Shown here: positions 1 through 12,829 of the stretch, in pieces
Layout of the letters: each line of letters starts with the position of its first letter
Position numbering within the stretch: the stretch's first letter is position 1
NCBI GenBank assembly: GCA_019009955.1
Contig: CM032229.1
Location: 195,477,001-195,541,000 of the forward strand
DNA from: Riptortus pedestris
Lineage: Eukaryota > Arthropoda > Insecta > Hemiptera > Alydidae
DNA: 64,000 nucleotides
Direction: 5' to 3'
Notes under the pieces: generated by a model
The model's database searches: none
The model's input: only the letters and a program-made list of their open reading frames with translations
What the model was told of the DNA's origin: nothing
Translations under genes and position numbers: made by a program

Positions 1-1360
1 ATAGTATTCATTTATTAAAACCCCTTAAATGAGTACTAATATAATTATTGACTCCCGTTTAGCGTATATCCCGTGTATACTTCATTTTACGACAAAAGTG
101 AATGCACACATAAGTTACTCTAAATAACAAAGTAAACCACTTTCGTTATGTGCATGTTTGCCAAAAAACAAATAGAAAATGGAAAAACCGAGTTTTTCAT
201 TTCAGCCTCTCTTATAATCCCCACTCCCCTTTGAACCTAAAATTTTTAATATAGCTTATAATCATGGAAGAATTAATGCTAATTCACACTCCGAGTTTTG
301 CTAAGTTCGGTTCAATCGTTAGTGCCCAACAAAATTGTTGGCTCCCGCTTTAGAATTTAGTGTATATCTCGTTTATACTTTTCTATACGACAAAAGTGAA
401 TAAAACAAAAGTTACTTTAAATAGAAAAATAAACTACTTTTGTTATGTTCATATTTGCCGAAAAAGCAATAGGAAACGAAATATCGCTATTTTTAAATTC
501 AGGCCTCCCTTATAACCCCCACTCCTGCCCGTCCCTAGAAATGTTAGTATGGCTTATTATAATGAAAGCGTTAGTACTAATTCACATACAGAGTTTGGTT
601 TAATTCGGTTTAGTCTTTAGTGCCAAATAAAATTGTGTACTCCCGCTTTAGTTTACAGCGTATAACTCATTTATGCTTCCGTATACGGCAAAAGTGCATA
701 TGACAAAAGTTACTCCAAATAACAAAATAAACAACTTTTGTTACGTGTATATTTGCTGAAAAAGCAATAGGAAACGAAATATCGCTATTTTTAATTTCAG
801 GCCTCCCTTATAACCCCCACTCCTGCCCGTCCCTAGAAATGTTAGTATGGCTTATTATAATGAAGGCGTTAGTACTAATTCACATACCGAGTTTGGTTTA
901 ATTCGGTTTAGTCTTTAGTGCCAAATAAAATTGTGGACTCCCGCTTTAGTTTACAGCGTATAACTCATTTATGCTTCCGTATACGTCAAAAGTGCATATA
1001 ACAAAAGTTACTTTAAATTACAAAATAAACAACTTTTGTTATGTGAATATTTGCTGAAAAAGCAATAGGAATCGAAATATCGCTATTTTTAATTTCAAGC
1101 CTCCCTTATAATCCCCATTCCTGTTCGTCTTAGAGAATATTAATATAGCCTAAAGTCTAAGTTGGGCTAGTAGTAATATACATACCAAGTTTCATAAAAT
1201 TCGGTTCAGCCGTTTATGCGTGAAAAGGTAACAAACAAACAAACAAACAAACAGACACGAAAGAAACAAAATGTAGTTATGGTGTCTATGACATGTGAAA
1301 CGAAAAGTTATCGTGAAATTTCGCGAAAAAAATCAATGTACAGACAGAGGTTACAATTTT
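1..1360 (-). mobile_element. Helitron-like element H1, copy a (runs off window)
   Basis: This is the 5' part of a non-autonomous repeat read on the minus strand; its other end lies before base 1. It has direct repeats of about 299 bp, whose shared pyrimidine-rich block recurs near 503, 801 and 1100. It then has an (AAAC)n run near 1231-1260 and a conserved 5' terminus ending around 1352. The same order recurs in the following copies. No coding capacity is visible. The Helitron assignment rests on the 3' ends of sister copies. The 5' terminus shows no clear leading TC, so a Helentron-like or other family is possible. Confidence 0.6.
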
Positions 1361-1370
1361 ATATATATAT

Positions 1371-2660
1371 AGCTCAGATACCCGGCTTCGCTCGGGAATT
1401 CATTTGAGGCTGAATGTTGATGGTACTTTTTTGGCAAGGGTTTACTTTGCACCATATTTTGATATTTACCCGTTCCAGTGTTTAGGGTTAATACCCGTTG
1501 TTGGCATTTGTTAATAATGAAATTAATTTTTTATATAAGTCTTCACTGTCCTCCAAATTGTCATATTTCCCATTTCCTGTGCATTATGCATAGATTTGAC
1601 TTATTAAGGACAAAATATTAACATACATTTGAATTAATTTTTTCAGGTGTGGTACCTGGTAGTTCATATTGAAAAGAAGTGTTGAGCAAATTTCTCTATA
1701 TAACAAAATAAACAACTTTTGTTATGTGGATATTTGCTGAAAAAGCAATAGGAAACGAAATATCGCTATTTTTAATTTCAGGCCTCCCTTATAACCCCCA
1801 CTCCTGCCCGTCCCTAGAAATGTTAGTATGGCTTATTATAAGGAAGGCGATGGTACTAATTCATATACCGTGTTTGGTTTAGTTCGGTTGAGTCTTTTGT
1901 GCCAAATAAAATTGCGGACTCCCGCTATAGTTTTAAAGCGTATAACGCATTTATACTTCCGTATACGGCAAAAGTGCATAAAACAAAAGTTACTCTAAAT
2001 TACAAAATAAACAACTTTTGTTATGTGCATATTTGCTGAAAAAGCAATAGGAAACGAAATATCGCTATTTTTAATTTCAGGCCTCCCTTATAACCCCCAC
2101 TCCTGCCCATTCCTAGAAATGTTAGTATGGCTTATTATAAGGAAGGCGTTAGTGCTAATACACATACCGAGTTTTATTTACTTCGGTTGAGTCTATTGTG
2201 CCAAATAAAATTGTGGACTCCCGCTATAGTTTTTAGCGTATAACGCATTTATACTTCCGTATACGGCAAAAGTGGATATAACAAAAGTTACTCTAAATTA
2301 CAAAATAAACAACTTTTGTTATGTACATATTTGCTGAAAAAGCAATAGGAAACGAAATATCGCTATTTTTATTTTCAGGCCTCCCCTATAACCCCCACTC
2401 CTGTTCGTCTCAGAGGATATTAATATAGCCTAAAGTCTAAGTTGGGCTAGTAGTAATTTACATACTAAGTTTCATAAAATTCGGTTCAGCCGTTTATGCG
2501 TGAAAAGGTAACAAACAAACAAACAAATAAACAAACAAACAAACAAACAAACAGACACCAAAGAAACAAAATGCAGTTATGGTGTCTATGACATGTGAAA
2601 CGAAAAGTTATCGTGAAATTTCGCGAAAAAAATCAATGTACAGACAGAGGTTACAATTTT
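1371..2660 (-). mobile_element. Helitron-like element H1, copy b
   Basis: Full-length copy on the minus strand. The 3' end at 1371 carries the GC hairpin (CCCGG stem, GCGAAG loop) but reads CTA rather than CTAG at the junction. Internal ~299-bp direct repeats recur near 1781, 2081 and 2378, followed by (AAAC)n at about 2509-2555 and the conserved 5' end. It abuts copy a through a short TA run, so the two lie head to tail. Non-coding. Confidence 0.65.
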
Positions 2661-2670
2661 ATATATATAT

Positions 2671-2705
<35 letters not shown>

Positions 2706-2729
2706 TATATATATATATATATATATATA
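2661..2729. repeat. (TA)n microsatellite between H1 copies
   Basis: About 69 bp of TA repeats with two interspersed AGAT steps. It sits exactly between the 5' end of copy b and the 3' CTAG of copy c, as expected if these elements insert into AT dinucleotides. Confidence 0.9.
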
Positions 2730-4384
2730 CTAGCTCAGATACCCGGCTTCGCCCGGGAATTCATTTGAGGCTGAATGGTGATGGTATTTTTTAGCAGGCT
2801 TTACATTGCACAATATTTTGACATTTACTCGTCCCAGTGTTACCCGTCGTTGCCGTGGATTTGCTAATAATAGAAAAATTTTTCGATAAGGCTTCATTGT
2901 CTTCGATATTTTTATATTTCCCGTCTCTTATACATGTAAATATGGTGAATTTTTATTTCAGGCGTCCCTTATAACCCCCCTCCCGTTCGAACCTAAAAAT
3001 TTTTATATAACTTATAATCATGGAAGAATTAATTCTAATTAACATACCGAGCTTTGCTAAGTTCGGTTCAGCCGTTAGTGCCCAATAAAATTGTTGGCTC
3101 CCACTAAAGTTTTAACGTATAACTCATTTATACTTAGGTATACGACAAAAGTGTATATAACAAAAGTTACTCCAAATAACAAAATAAACAACTTTTGTTA
3201 TGTTTATATTTGCGGAAAAACCAATAGGAAACGAAATATCGCTATTTTTAATTTCAGGCTTCCCTTATAACCCCCACTCCTGCCCGTCCATAGAAATGTT
3301 GGTAAGGCTTATTATAATGAAGGCTTCACTGCTAATACACATACAGAGTTTTAATTAGTTCGGTTGAGTCTGTTTGGCAAATAATATTATTGACTCCCGC
3401 TATAATTTTTAGCGTATAACGCCTTTATACTTCGGTATACGGCGATAGTGCATATAAAAAATGTTTCTCTAAATAACAAAATAAACAACTTTTGTTATGT
3501 GCGTATTTGCTGAAAAAGCAATAGGAAACGAAATATCGCTATTTTTAATTTCAGGCCTCCCTTATAACCCCCACTCCTGTCCGTCCCTAGAAATGTTAGT
3601 ATGGCTTATTATAAGGAAATCGTTAGTATTAATTCACATAGCGAGTTTGATTTAGTTCAGTTGAGTCTTTTGTGCCAAATAAAATTGTGGACTCCCGCAA
3701 TAGTTTTTAGCGTATAACTCATTTATACTTCCGTATACGGCAAAAGTGTATATAATAAAAGTTACTCTAAATAACAAAATAAACAACTTTTGATATGTTG
3801 AAACGTAATATCGCTATTTTTAATTTCAGGCTTCCCTTATAACCCCCACTCCTGCCCGTCCATAGAAATGTTGGTATGGCTTATTATAATGAAAGCCTCA
3901 CTGCTAATACACATACCGAGTTTTATTTAGTTCGGTTGAGTCTTTTTTGGCAAATAATATTGTTGACTCCCGCTATAATTTTTAGCGTATAACGCATTTA
4001 AACTTTGGTATACGACAAAAGTGTATATAGCAAAAGTTACTCTAAATAACAAAATAAACAACTTTTGTTATGTGCATATTTGTCGAAAAACCAATAGAAA
4101 ACGAAATATAGCTATTTTTAATTTCAGGCTTCCCTTATAACCCCCTCTCCTGTTCGTCTCAGAGAAAATTAATATAGCCTAAAATCTAAGTTGGGTTAGT
4201 TGTAATATAGATACCAAGTTTCATAAAATTCGGTTCAGCCGTTTATGCGTGAAAAGGTAACAAACAAACAAACAAACATACACGAAAGAAACAAAATGCA
4301 GATATGGTGTCTATGACATGTGAAACGAAAAGTTATCTTGAAATTTCACGAAAAAAATCAATGTACAGACAGAGGTTACAATTT
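2730..4384 (-). mobile_element. Helitron-like element H1, copy c
   Basis: Full-length minus-strand copy of about 1.65 kb. On the minus strand the 3' end reads hairpin CCCGGGCGAAGCCGGG, a short spacer, then CTAG followed by T, which is the canonical Helitron 3' arrangement. The internal ~299-bp repeats recur (near 3257, 3555, 3830 and 4127), with (AAAC)n at about 4257-4280 and the conserved 5' end before 4385. No transposase or helicase ORF is present, so the copy is non-autonomous. Confidence 0.7.
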
Positions 4385-4394
4385 TATATATATA

Positions 4395-5215
4395 CTAGCT
4401 CAGATACCCGGCTTCGCTCGGGAATTCATTTGAGACTGAATGATGATGGTATTTTTTAGCAGGCTTTACATTGTACAATATTTTGACATTTACCCGTCCC
4501 AGTGTTTAGGATTGATACCCGTCTTTGCCGTGGATTTGCTAATAATAGAATTATTTGTTCGATAAGGCTTCACAGTCTTCGATATTTTTATATTTCCCGT
4601 CTCTTATACATGTAAATGTGGTGAATTTTTATTTCATGCCTCCCTTTTAACCCCCCTCCCGTTCGAACCTAAAAATTTTAATATAATTTATAATCATGGA
4701 AGAATTAATGCTAATTGACATACCGAGTTTTATTAAGTTCGGTTCAGCCGTTAGTGCCCGCTAAAGTTTTAACGTATAACTCATTTATACTTAGGTATGC
4801 GACATAAGTGTATATAACAAAAGTTACTCCAAATAACAAAATAAACAACTTTTGTTATGTTTATATTTGCGGAAAAACCAATAGGAAACGAAATATCGCT
4901 ATTTTTAATTTCAGGCTTCCCTTATAACCCCCACTCCTGCCCGTCCATAGAAATGTTGGTATGGCTTATTATAATTTAGACCTTACTGCTAATACACATA
5001 CCGAGTTTTATTTAGTTCGGTTGAGTCTTTTTTGGCAAATAATATTGTTGGCTCCCGCTATAATTTTTAGCGTATAACGCATTTAAACTTCGGTATACGT
5101 CAAAAGTGTATATAACAAAAGTTACTCTAAATAACAAAATAAACAACTTTTGTTAAGTACATATTTACCGAAAACCCAATAGAAAACGTAATATCGCTAT
5201 TTTTTAATATTAGAG
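4395..5215 (-). mobile_element. Helitron-like element H1, copy d (5' truncated)
   Basis: The minus-strand 3' end, with CTAG at 4395-4398 and the GC hairpin, is intact. The body continues through internal repeats to about 5215, where it changes abruptly into an FB arm. The 5' terminus and the (AAAC)n run are missing. Confidence 0.6.
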
Positions 5216-5472
5216 AAATTGAAAATAAGTACATGACAACGTTTATAGATCTTTTAATTTGCAAAAAGATTGGTTCTCTACAAAATTTCGATCAGACTCA
5301 AACTAACGGAGATATTTCGAATTTTCGAAAATCCTCCCCTCTAAATCCCCCCTCCCAATGATCCGATTCCAGCCGTTGAAGAACATGATCCGTCTTTTAA
5401 CGTAAAACGTTTAAATACGGAGTTTGGTAACGATCGAGCGAAAATTGCGACCGCTAGAGCGTTAACAGGCTA
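5216..5472 (-). mobile_element. Foldback element (FB) terminal arm, minus orientation
   Basis: Homologous to the right arm of the composite at 18466-20180. It has the G-rich/C-rich tract (here cccctctaaatccccc), the block with gatcgagcgaaaattgcgac, and the palindromic end ccgctagagcgttaacag. It is a solitary arm with no partner in the expected orientation next to it. Confidence 0.65.
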
Positions 5473-5499
5473 ATACACCTCTATCTTTATTTTTGAATT

Positions 5500-6113
5500 T
5501 TTAAATACGCGTTCGGGTGACGCCCCGGATGGTTTAGCGCCGCAGATCCGCCAGGCAGATGGAGCAGGTCTCCGGTCGAAGGGCGAAGGGCGAGGTTATT
5601 GGAAATGTAATGAAATGTTAATATGTTTATCTAATGCATGTCCTTAGAGTTTAAGTATGTCATCTAAATGAACATGTTTCCAGCTGCGAGAGGTTTTCAC
5701 TTTCAGACGTTGTTATTTATTGTCCAAATTTAGTTTTATTTGTTTTGAATGTTGCAATTATTTTCTTTTCTTTATTTATATTTATGTATTTGCATTATTA
5801 TTGTTGAGGGTTTTGATTTATTTCAATTATTGGTCTACAACTGTTTGTTTTTAAGGACGTGTATTGCGCATTCTACCAGGTAATCACAGAACTAAAACGT
5901 CTTCTTTTCCTTCTCTCATATTTTCCTTTTCTTTTTGCGTACCAATTTTTCGGGATAATTTGTTTACTATTTGTGTTTTGGCAAACGTACACATAACAAA
6001 TGTTATTTTTTGCGTTATTAAAAGAAGATTTTTTTTTTTAAACATAACATTATTAAATTTAATATCCTAATCGCTTGATATATCATGCAGGACAACGTCT
6101 GCCGGGTCCGCTA

Positions 6114-6114
<1 letters not shown>
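5500..6114 (+). mobile_element. Helitron-like element H2, copy 1
   Basis: The block beginning near 5515 shares a long segment with 37690-38060 (starting at ggtctccggtcgaagggcga). It ends in gacaacgtctgccgggtccg followed by CTAG and T, a Helitron-like 3' end whose GC part can pair only weakly. The CTAG abuts a TA run. It is non-coding; the 68-codon frame at 5864 is not conserved in copy 2. The 5' boundary is uncertain. Confidence 0.5.

Positions 6115-6176
<62 letters not shown>
6115..6176. repeat. (TA)n microsatellite
   Basis: About 62 bp of pure TA between the CTAG end of H2 and the start of an FB left arm. Confidence 0.9.
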
Positions 6177-6179
<3 letters not shown>

Positions 6180-7220
6180 CTCTTACCGCTCTAGCGGTCG
6201 CAATTTTTGTTTGATCGTTACCAAACTTCATATTTAATCGTTTTATGTACATAGAAAGGTCAAGTTCGTTAATGGCTGAAATCGGGCCAGTGGGAGGGAG
6301 GTTTTAGAGGGGGGATTTTTGAAAATTCGAAATATCTCCGTTAATATACGTTGGATCTAAAAATTGTATAAAATCAATCTTATTACAAATTAAATTTACT
6401 TTAAATATTGTTCTATACATTTATTCTGTATCTTGCATATTAACTGAGATATTTGCATTTGTATTGTGTGTGCGGACAGGAGTGGGCTATGCGAGAGCTC
6501 TGGCGGCCGTTGCAGTAACTATTCGTCCCTCGTGTATTGGTTTAGAGATTCCTCACTAATGCCGTTGTTATTAGGCAGATTTCTCTATTGTAATACTTCG
6601 CGTGGGAAATCTGCTTAGTTTACGCAGCCCCTGCGTGACGGACTTTTTAGCCTCGTCTGAGGGACTTTTCAATTCTGCGGCTCTGGTCTGAACCAGCGTT
6701 GAAAACAGACCTCTCAACTAACAAATTGACAACTATCAGAGAATCATCGTCTTCTCTACAGTATTTATTTACGATTTTCACTGTCCCCAGAAAGTCGGTC
6801 GGATATTACCATTAGGAGATTAGCTTGTCAAAAGCCAAATGTCCGTGACGCAGGGGCTGCGTAAACTAAGCAGATTTTCCTTGTGAAGTTATACAACCCA
6901 CATACTGCTAACACAACACCATCGTGAATATTAAACTAATAAATACCAACAGTAATAAGAATCTCTCCCCTGCCGCCGGGAAGCGTTTCAAGTGGAAAAA
7001 AACAGGTCTGCCAACGGAAACCGGAAAGATAAACAATAACTGAATCATATCAGAATATAACATATTAATTTCATTGAAAACTGTTTACTATATCAAATAC
7101 TGTAATTTATAATGAATCGGAATAAATTTTATCTCAATCAATCAAATTTTAGTAGTCCAAGAATTTAAGACGGGGGAGGGGGGGTCACAAGAACATATTT
7201 ACTTCATTCCATTTTCAAAT
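6177..7220 (+). mobile_element. Foldback element FB, copy lacking the right outer arm
   Basis: The left arm (6177-6475) starts with the palindromic ccgctctagcggt motif. The inner 40-nt inverted motif is at about 6608-6650 in plus and about 6839-6880 in minus orientation, enclosing about 190 bp of sequence not seen in other copies. The segment to about 7220 matches the post-motif region of the copies at 19400, 28000 and 32780. The terminal right arm is missing. Non-coding. Confidence 0.65.
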
Positions 7221-8000
7221 TGTCACTCAGCCTAAAAATATAAAAATTAAAATTTGTTTTCATGAAATAAATCATCTTCCTAGAAGATGCTTGGAAACCT
7301 GTTGCCGAAAAAGGTTTAATATCCTTTTGGGCTACAGCTCTAGTCATTTCATAAGGTTAGAATATAAACAACTTAGATATATTTGTTTTTATAAATCTAA
7401 CTGGCAACCAGATATAACTACACAATTTATATTCTTTTTCTCAATTTCATTACACGATTCAGTTTCATTACAAGTCTTGTATGTTTAACAAAGGTTGTTT
7501 TCTTTTTTAGGTAAGAAGTGCCGTTCAGCTATAGGACACAACTAGGTAAATACCTACAATACAATCTAGGTAGAGGAAACGGCAGAAGTGGGGGTTGGGA
7601 CACCTTCACGCTAATCACAAACTATTTACTTGGGTATTTTATATACTCAATGAGGCAATCACTTTAAAGTGTACCAGGGGAAAAAATAAAATACATCGTG
7701 GTACACAGAATAGATGACTAAAATAAATAAATTATAATTCCACAATCTTATAAAAAAAGTCCGTCTCGCAGAGGCTCAGTTAACTAAAAAGATTTTATAT
7801 ACATGTTTTCTGTGCCATGAATATAAACCGAGATATTTGGAATTTATTTTTATGATTTACTTATTATAGACCTTGATTCTGTCTACCCCGTGGAATTTTA
7901 CATTTTCCCCATTAAGTGATTGCCAGCCCTAGCGAGAGGTACATTTGTGATGGGAGCAGCAGTAGAACCATTCTCCTCCCAGCAAGATTCACATGTTGGA
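7221..8000. other. Unassigned AT-rich sequence with one inner FB motif
   Basis: No convincing gene. A diverged minus-orientation copy of the 40-nt FB inner motif lies near 7756-7796 (gtccgtctcgcagaggctca). Short open frames here have no recognisable domain. Confidence 0.5.
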
Positions 8001-11000
8001 CACTGGTCCAGCGCATTGGGATGTTGCGGAGCCATCCGATACTGATACAGCAGCATTGGGATGTTGCCGAGCCATCCGATACTGATACAGCAGCATTGGG
8101 ATGTTGCGGAGCCATCCGATACTGATACAGCAGCATTGGGATGTTGCGGAGCCATCCGATATTGGTCCAGCAGCATTGGGATGTTGCGGAGCCATCCGAT
8201 ATTGGTCCAGCAGCATTGGGATGTTGCGGAGCCATCCGATATTGGTCCAGCAGCATTGGGATGTTGCGGAGCCATCCGATACTGATACAGCAGCATTGGG
8301 ATGTTGCTGAGCCATCCGATAGTGATACAGCAGCATTGGGATGTTGCTGAGCCATCCGTTAGTAATACAGCAGCATTGGGATGTTGCGGAGCCATCCGAT
8401 AGTGATACAGCAGCATTGGGATGTTGCTGAGCCATCCGATAGTGATACAGCAGCATTGGGATGTAGCGGAGCCATAAAATACTGGTCCAGCGCATTGGGA
8501 TGTTGCGGAGCCATCCGATAGTGATACAGCAGCATTGGGATGTTGCTGAGCCATCCGTTAGTAATACAGCAGCATTGGGATGTTGCAGAGCCATCCGAAA
8601 CTTATACAGCAGCATTGGGATGTTGCCGAGCCATCCGATACTGATACAGCAGCATTGGGATGTTGCGGAGCCATCCGATACTGATACAGCAGCATTGGGA
8701 TGTTGCCGAGCCATCCCTTACTGATAGAGCAACATTGGGATGTTGCCGAGCCATCCGATACTGGTACAGCAGCATTGGGATGTTGCAGAGCCATCCGATA
8801 CTGATACAGCAGCATTGGGATGTTGCAGAGCCATCCGAAACTGATACAGCAGCATTGGGATGTTGCAGAGCCATCCGAAACTGATACAGCAGCGTTGGGA
8901 TGTTGCAGAGCCATCCGATACTGGTCCAGCAGCATTGGGATGTTGCGGAGCCATCCGATACTGATACAGCAGCATTGGGATGTTGCCGAGCCATCCCTTA
9001 CTGATAGAGCAGCATTGGGATGTTGCCGAGCCATCCGATACTGATACAGCAGCATTGGGATGTTGCGGAGCCATCCGATACTGATACAGCAGCATTGGGA
9101 TGTTGCCGAGCCATCCGATACTGATACAGCAGCATTGGGATGTTGCGGAGCCATCCGATACTGGTCCAGCGCATTGGGATGTTGCCGAGCCATCCGATAC
9201 TGATACAGCAGCATTGGGATGTTGCCGAGCCATCCGATACTGGTCCAGCAGCATTGGGATGTTGCCGAGCCATCCGATACTGGTCCAGCAGCATTGGGAT
9301 GTTGCCGAGCCATCCGATACTGATACAGCAGCATTGGGATGTTGCCGAGCCATCCGATACTGGTACAGCAGCATTGGGATGTTGCGGAGCCATCCGATAC
9401 TGATACAGCAGCATTGGGATGTTGCCGAGCCATCCGATACTGATACAGCAGCATTGGGATGTTGCCGAGCCATCCGATACTGATACAGCAGCATTGGGAT
9501 GTTGCCGAGCCATCCGATACTGATACAGCAGCATTGGGATGTTGCCGAGCCATCCGATACTGGTACAGCAGCATTGGGATGTTGCCGAGCCATCCGATAC
9601 TGATACAGCAGCATTGGGATGTTGCCGAGCCATCCGATACTGATACAGCAGCATTGGGAGGTTGCCGAGCCATCCGATACTGGTCCAGCAGCATTGGGAT
9701 GTTGCCGAGCCATCCGATACTGATACAGCAGCATTGGGATGTTGCCGAGCCATCCGATACTGATACAGCAGCATTGGGATGTTGCCGAGCCATCCGATAC
9801 TGATACAGCAGCATTGGGATGTTGCCGAGCCATCCGATACTGGTACAGCAGCATTGGGATGTTGCCGAGCCATCCGATACTGATACAGCAGCATTGGGAT
9901 GTTGCCGAGCCATCCGATACTGATACAGCAGCATTGGGATGTTGCCGAGCCATCCGATACTGATACAGCAGCATTGGGATGTTGCCGAGCCATCCGATAC
10001 TGATACAGCAGCATTGGGATGTTGCCGAGCCATCCGATACTGATACAGCAGCATTGGGATGTTGCCGAGCCATCCGATACTGATACAGCAGCATTGGGAT
10101 GTTGCGCAGACATCCGATAAAGATACAGCAGCATTGGTATGTTGCCGAGCCATCCGATACTGATACAGCAGCATTGGGATGTTGCCGAGCCATCCGATAC
10201 TGATACAGCAGCATTGGGATGTTGCCGAGCCATCCGATACTGGTACAGCAGCATTGGGATGTTGCCGAGCCATCCGATACTGATACAGCAGCATTGGGAT
10301 GTTGCCGAGCCATCCGATACTGATACAGCAGCATTGGGATGTTGCCGAGCCATCCGATACTGATACAGCAGCATTGGGATGTTGCCGAGCCATCCGATAC
10401 TGATACAGCAGCATTGGGATGTTGCCGAGCCATCCGATACTGGTACAGCAGCATTGGGATGTTGCCGAGCCATCCGATACTGGTACAGCAGCATTGGGAT
10501 GTTGCCGAGCCATCCGATACTGATACAGCAGCATTGGGATGTTGCCGAGCCATCCGAAACTGATACAGCAGCATTGGGATGTTGCAGAGCCATCCGATCC
10601 CGATACAGCAGCATTGGGATGTTGCTGAGCCATCCGATAGTGATACAGCAGCATTGGGATGTTGCTGAGCCATCCGATAGTGATACAGCAGCATTGGGAT
10701 GTTGCTGAGCCATCCGTTAGTGATACAGCAGCATTGGGATGTTGCAGAGCCATCCGATACTGATACAGCAGCATTGGGATGTTGCAGAGCCATCCGATAC
10801 TGATACAGCAGCATTGGGATGTTGCAGAGCCATCCGATACTGATACAGCAGCATTGGGATGTTGCCGAGCCATCCGATACTGATACAGCAGCATTGGGAT
10901 GTTGCCGAGCCATCCGATACTGATACAGCAGCATTGGGATGTTGCCGAGCCATCCGATACTGGTACAGCAGCATTGGGATGTTGCCGAGCCATCCGATAC

Positions 11001-11280
11001 TGATACAGCAGCATTGGGATGTTGCCGAGCCATCCGATACTGGTACAGCAGCATTGGGATGTTGCCGAGCCATCCGATACTGATACAGCAGCATTGGGAT
11101 GTTGCCGAGCCATCCGATACTGATACAGCAGCGTTGGGATGTTGCAGAGCCATCCGATACTGATACAGCAGCATTGGGATGTTGCAGAGCCATCCGATAC
11201 TGATACAGCAGCATTGGGATGTTGCTGAGCCATCCGATACTGATACAGCAGCATTGGGATGTTGCTGAGCCATCCGTTAC
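8001..11280. repeat. 40-bp minisatellite, about 82 copies
   Basis: The unit spans 40 bp from cagcattgggatgttgc to the next cag. One base after gttgc varies regionally: mostly g at the left, c through the centre, and a or t at the right. Two or three copies carry a 3-bp deletion (ccagcgcatt), near 8009, 8487 and 9168. The minus strand of the unit lacks stops in all three frames, so a 970-codon frame (8558-11470) and many shorter ones arise. They are repeat translations with no domain. Confidence 0.97.
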
Positions 11281-11997
11281 AGAAGTTACAGAGAATGTAG
11301 ATTCGTCTCATCCTTTTTTTTTTTTTCGTTTGTCCATAATAAGAAATAGGTAGTATTTTAAATCTACTGCCAGCTGTATCTCCAAGGTAATGGCTGTATC
11401 TGACCTTATTGTAGTTGTGTTTCGTGTATTCTACTCGGATCCACAACTCGGCCAATAAATATTGAGGCAAAAATTAAAAATAGTCTTTATTCGTGTAATT
11501 GTTTGTCTGTTGTTGCTTAAAGCTTAAGTCCTTATGAAAAATTTCCTGAGACAAGAGAGAGAAAAATTTTCTTCCAATTAAACTTTTAGTCTAGAGAAAA
11601 GCCATAGTCAGCAGAAGTTTTTCTATCCAAAGTATGACTCTAAAAAGAAAACTTAAATTCCTTCTCTTCTTTCTGTTCGTGCTATTACTTTGGGGAGTGC
11701 TAAAAGTTGCTTCATTTATAGAGTCTTTGTAAGTCACGAAGGTATGTCTTTCTAATGACTCGAGAATGGAAAGTCTGCTAATTTACTTGGGAATTAAGCT
11801 TTCATTGACCAAAATAGCTCTAATCATCGTCTCGATCAGAGTATTAATGGAGATGGTAGGATTAGGATGTTGTGAAGAATCTGAGGTTAGTTGGCAAACT
11901 GCCTGCTTAGGAAGCATATTATGTTGATAAATTATTGTATCATTTTTAATACAATTGCTCAATATTTGATGTTAATGCCCTAATAGGAATTTACCTC
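11281..11997. other. Unassigned sequence
   Basis: AT-rich, with no recognised repeat family, RNA or coding exon. I looked for a globin exon 1 here and saw none. Confidence 0.5.
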
Positions 11998-12140
11998 TAG
12001 CAATTTTAGCAGATTTCCCTTAAGGGATATCAGCTATTTAGGTCGTACTCAAGACGCGATTATTGAAAATTTTCTTCAAATTTCCATCGATCCTACCTAG
12101 GAGATGACGAAAATGAGGTCCGTTCAAGACTGTATATATA

Positions 12141-12195
<55 letters not shown>

Positions 12196-12800
12196 GTCTG
12201 TTACTACTCTAGCGGTAGCAATGTTTGTTTAATCGCCACCAAACTCGGTATTTAATCGTTTTATGTAAAAAGAAAGATCAAGTTCGTTAACGGCTGAAAT
12301 CGAACGAGTGGGAGGGGGGTTTAGGGGGGGGGGGATTTTGAAAATTCTAAATATCTCTTTTAGTATTCGTCGGATCGAAAAATTGTATATGATCAATCTT
12401 ATTGCAAATTAAATGTACTGTAAATATTGTGTTATACATTTATTCTCTATCTTGAATATTAACCGAGATATTTGCATTTTTATTAAGTGTAACGGACGAG
12501 CTATGGTCGCTTCCAGCCAAAGCTAGTTCGGCCGTTTCCGTAACAGTTCGGCACTCGTATGGAGATTTATCTATTGTATAACTTTAAGTTGGAAATCTGC
12601 TTAGTATACGCAGCCGCTGCGTGACGGACTTTCTTGGCATATTTCCGTACATCTTAGTTGGGTGCCGGTCATGTGAAGGAAAGTCCATAACGCAGAGGCT
12701 ACGCCAACTAAGCAGATTTCCCAAGTGATGTTATACAATCTACATACTGGTAAACACTTAACACCACCATTAATATTAAGTGAATAAATACAAACCTTTT
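11998..12800 (+). mobile_element. Foldback element FB, left half with short centre
   Basis: The order matches the near-complete copy: outer block starting gcagatttcccttaagg (about 12007), then the segment ending gaggtccgttcaa, a (TA)n run at 12130-12193, and the inner arm with ctctagcggt. The 40-nt motif follows at about 12596-12640, with its inverted partner at about 12676-12722 only about 36 bp away. The right outer arms are missing or diverged. Confidence 0.65.
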
Positions 12801-12829
12801 AGTGAAAATATTTGGGCTGTAGCAGTCAC

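Noticed and set aside
8001..11280. CRISPR-like array
   Set aside because: The units are contiguous, with no unique spacers. The same holds for every array in the window, and the genome is eukaryotic.
8558..11470. 970-codon minus-strand open frame
   Set aside because: It is wholly the 40-bp minisatellite read through all frames; there is no domain, and the start lies in unrelated sequence.
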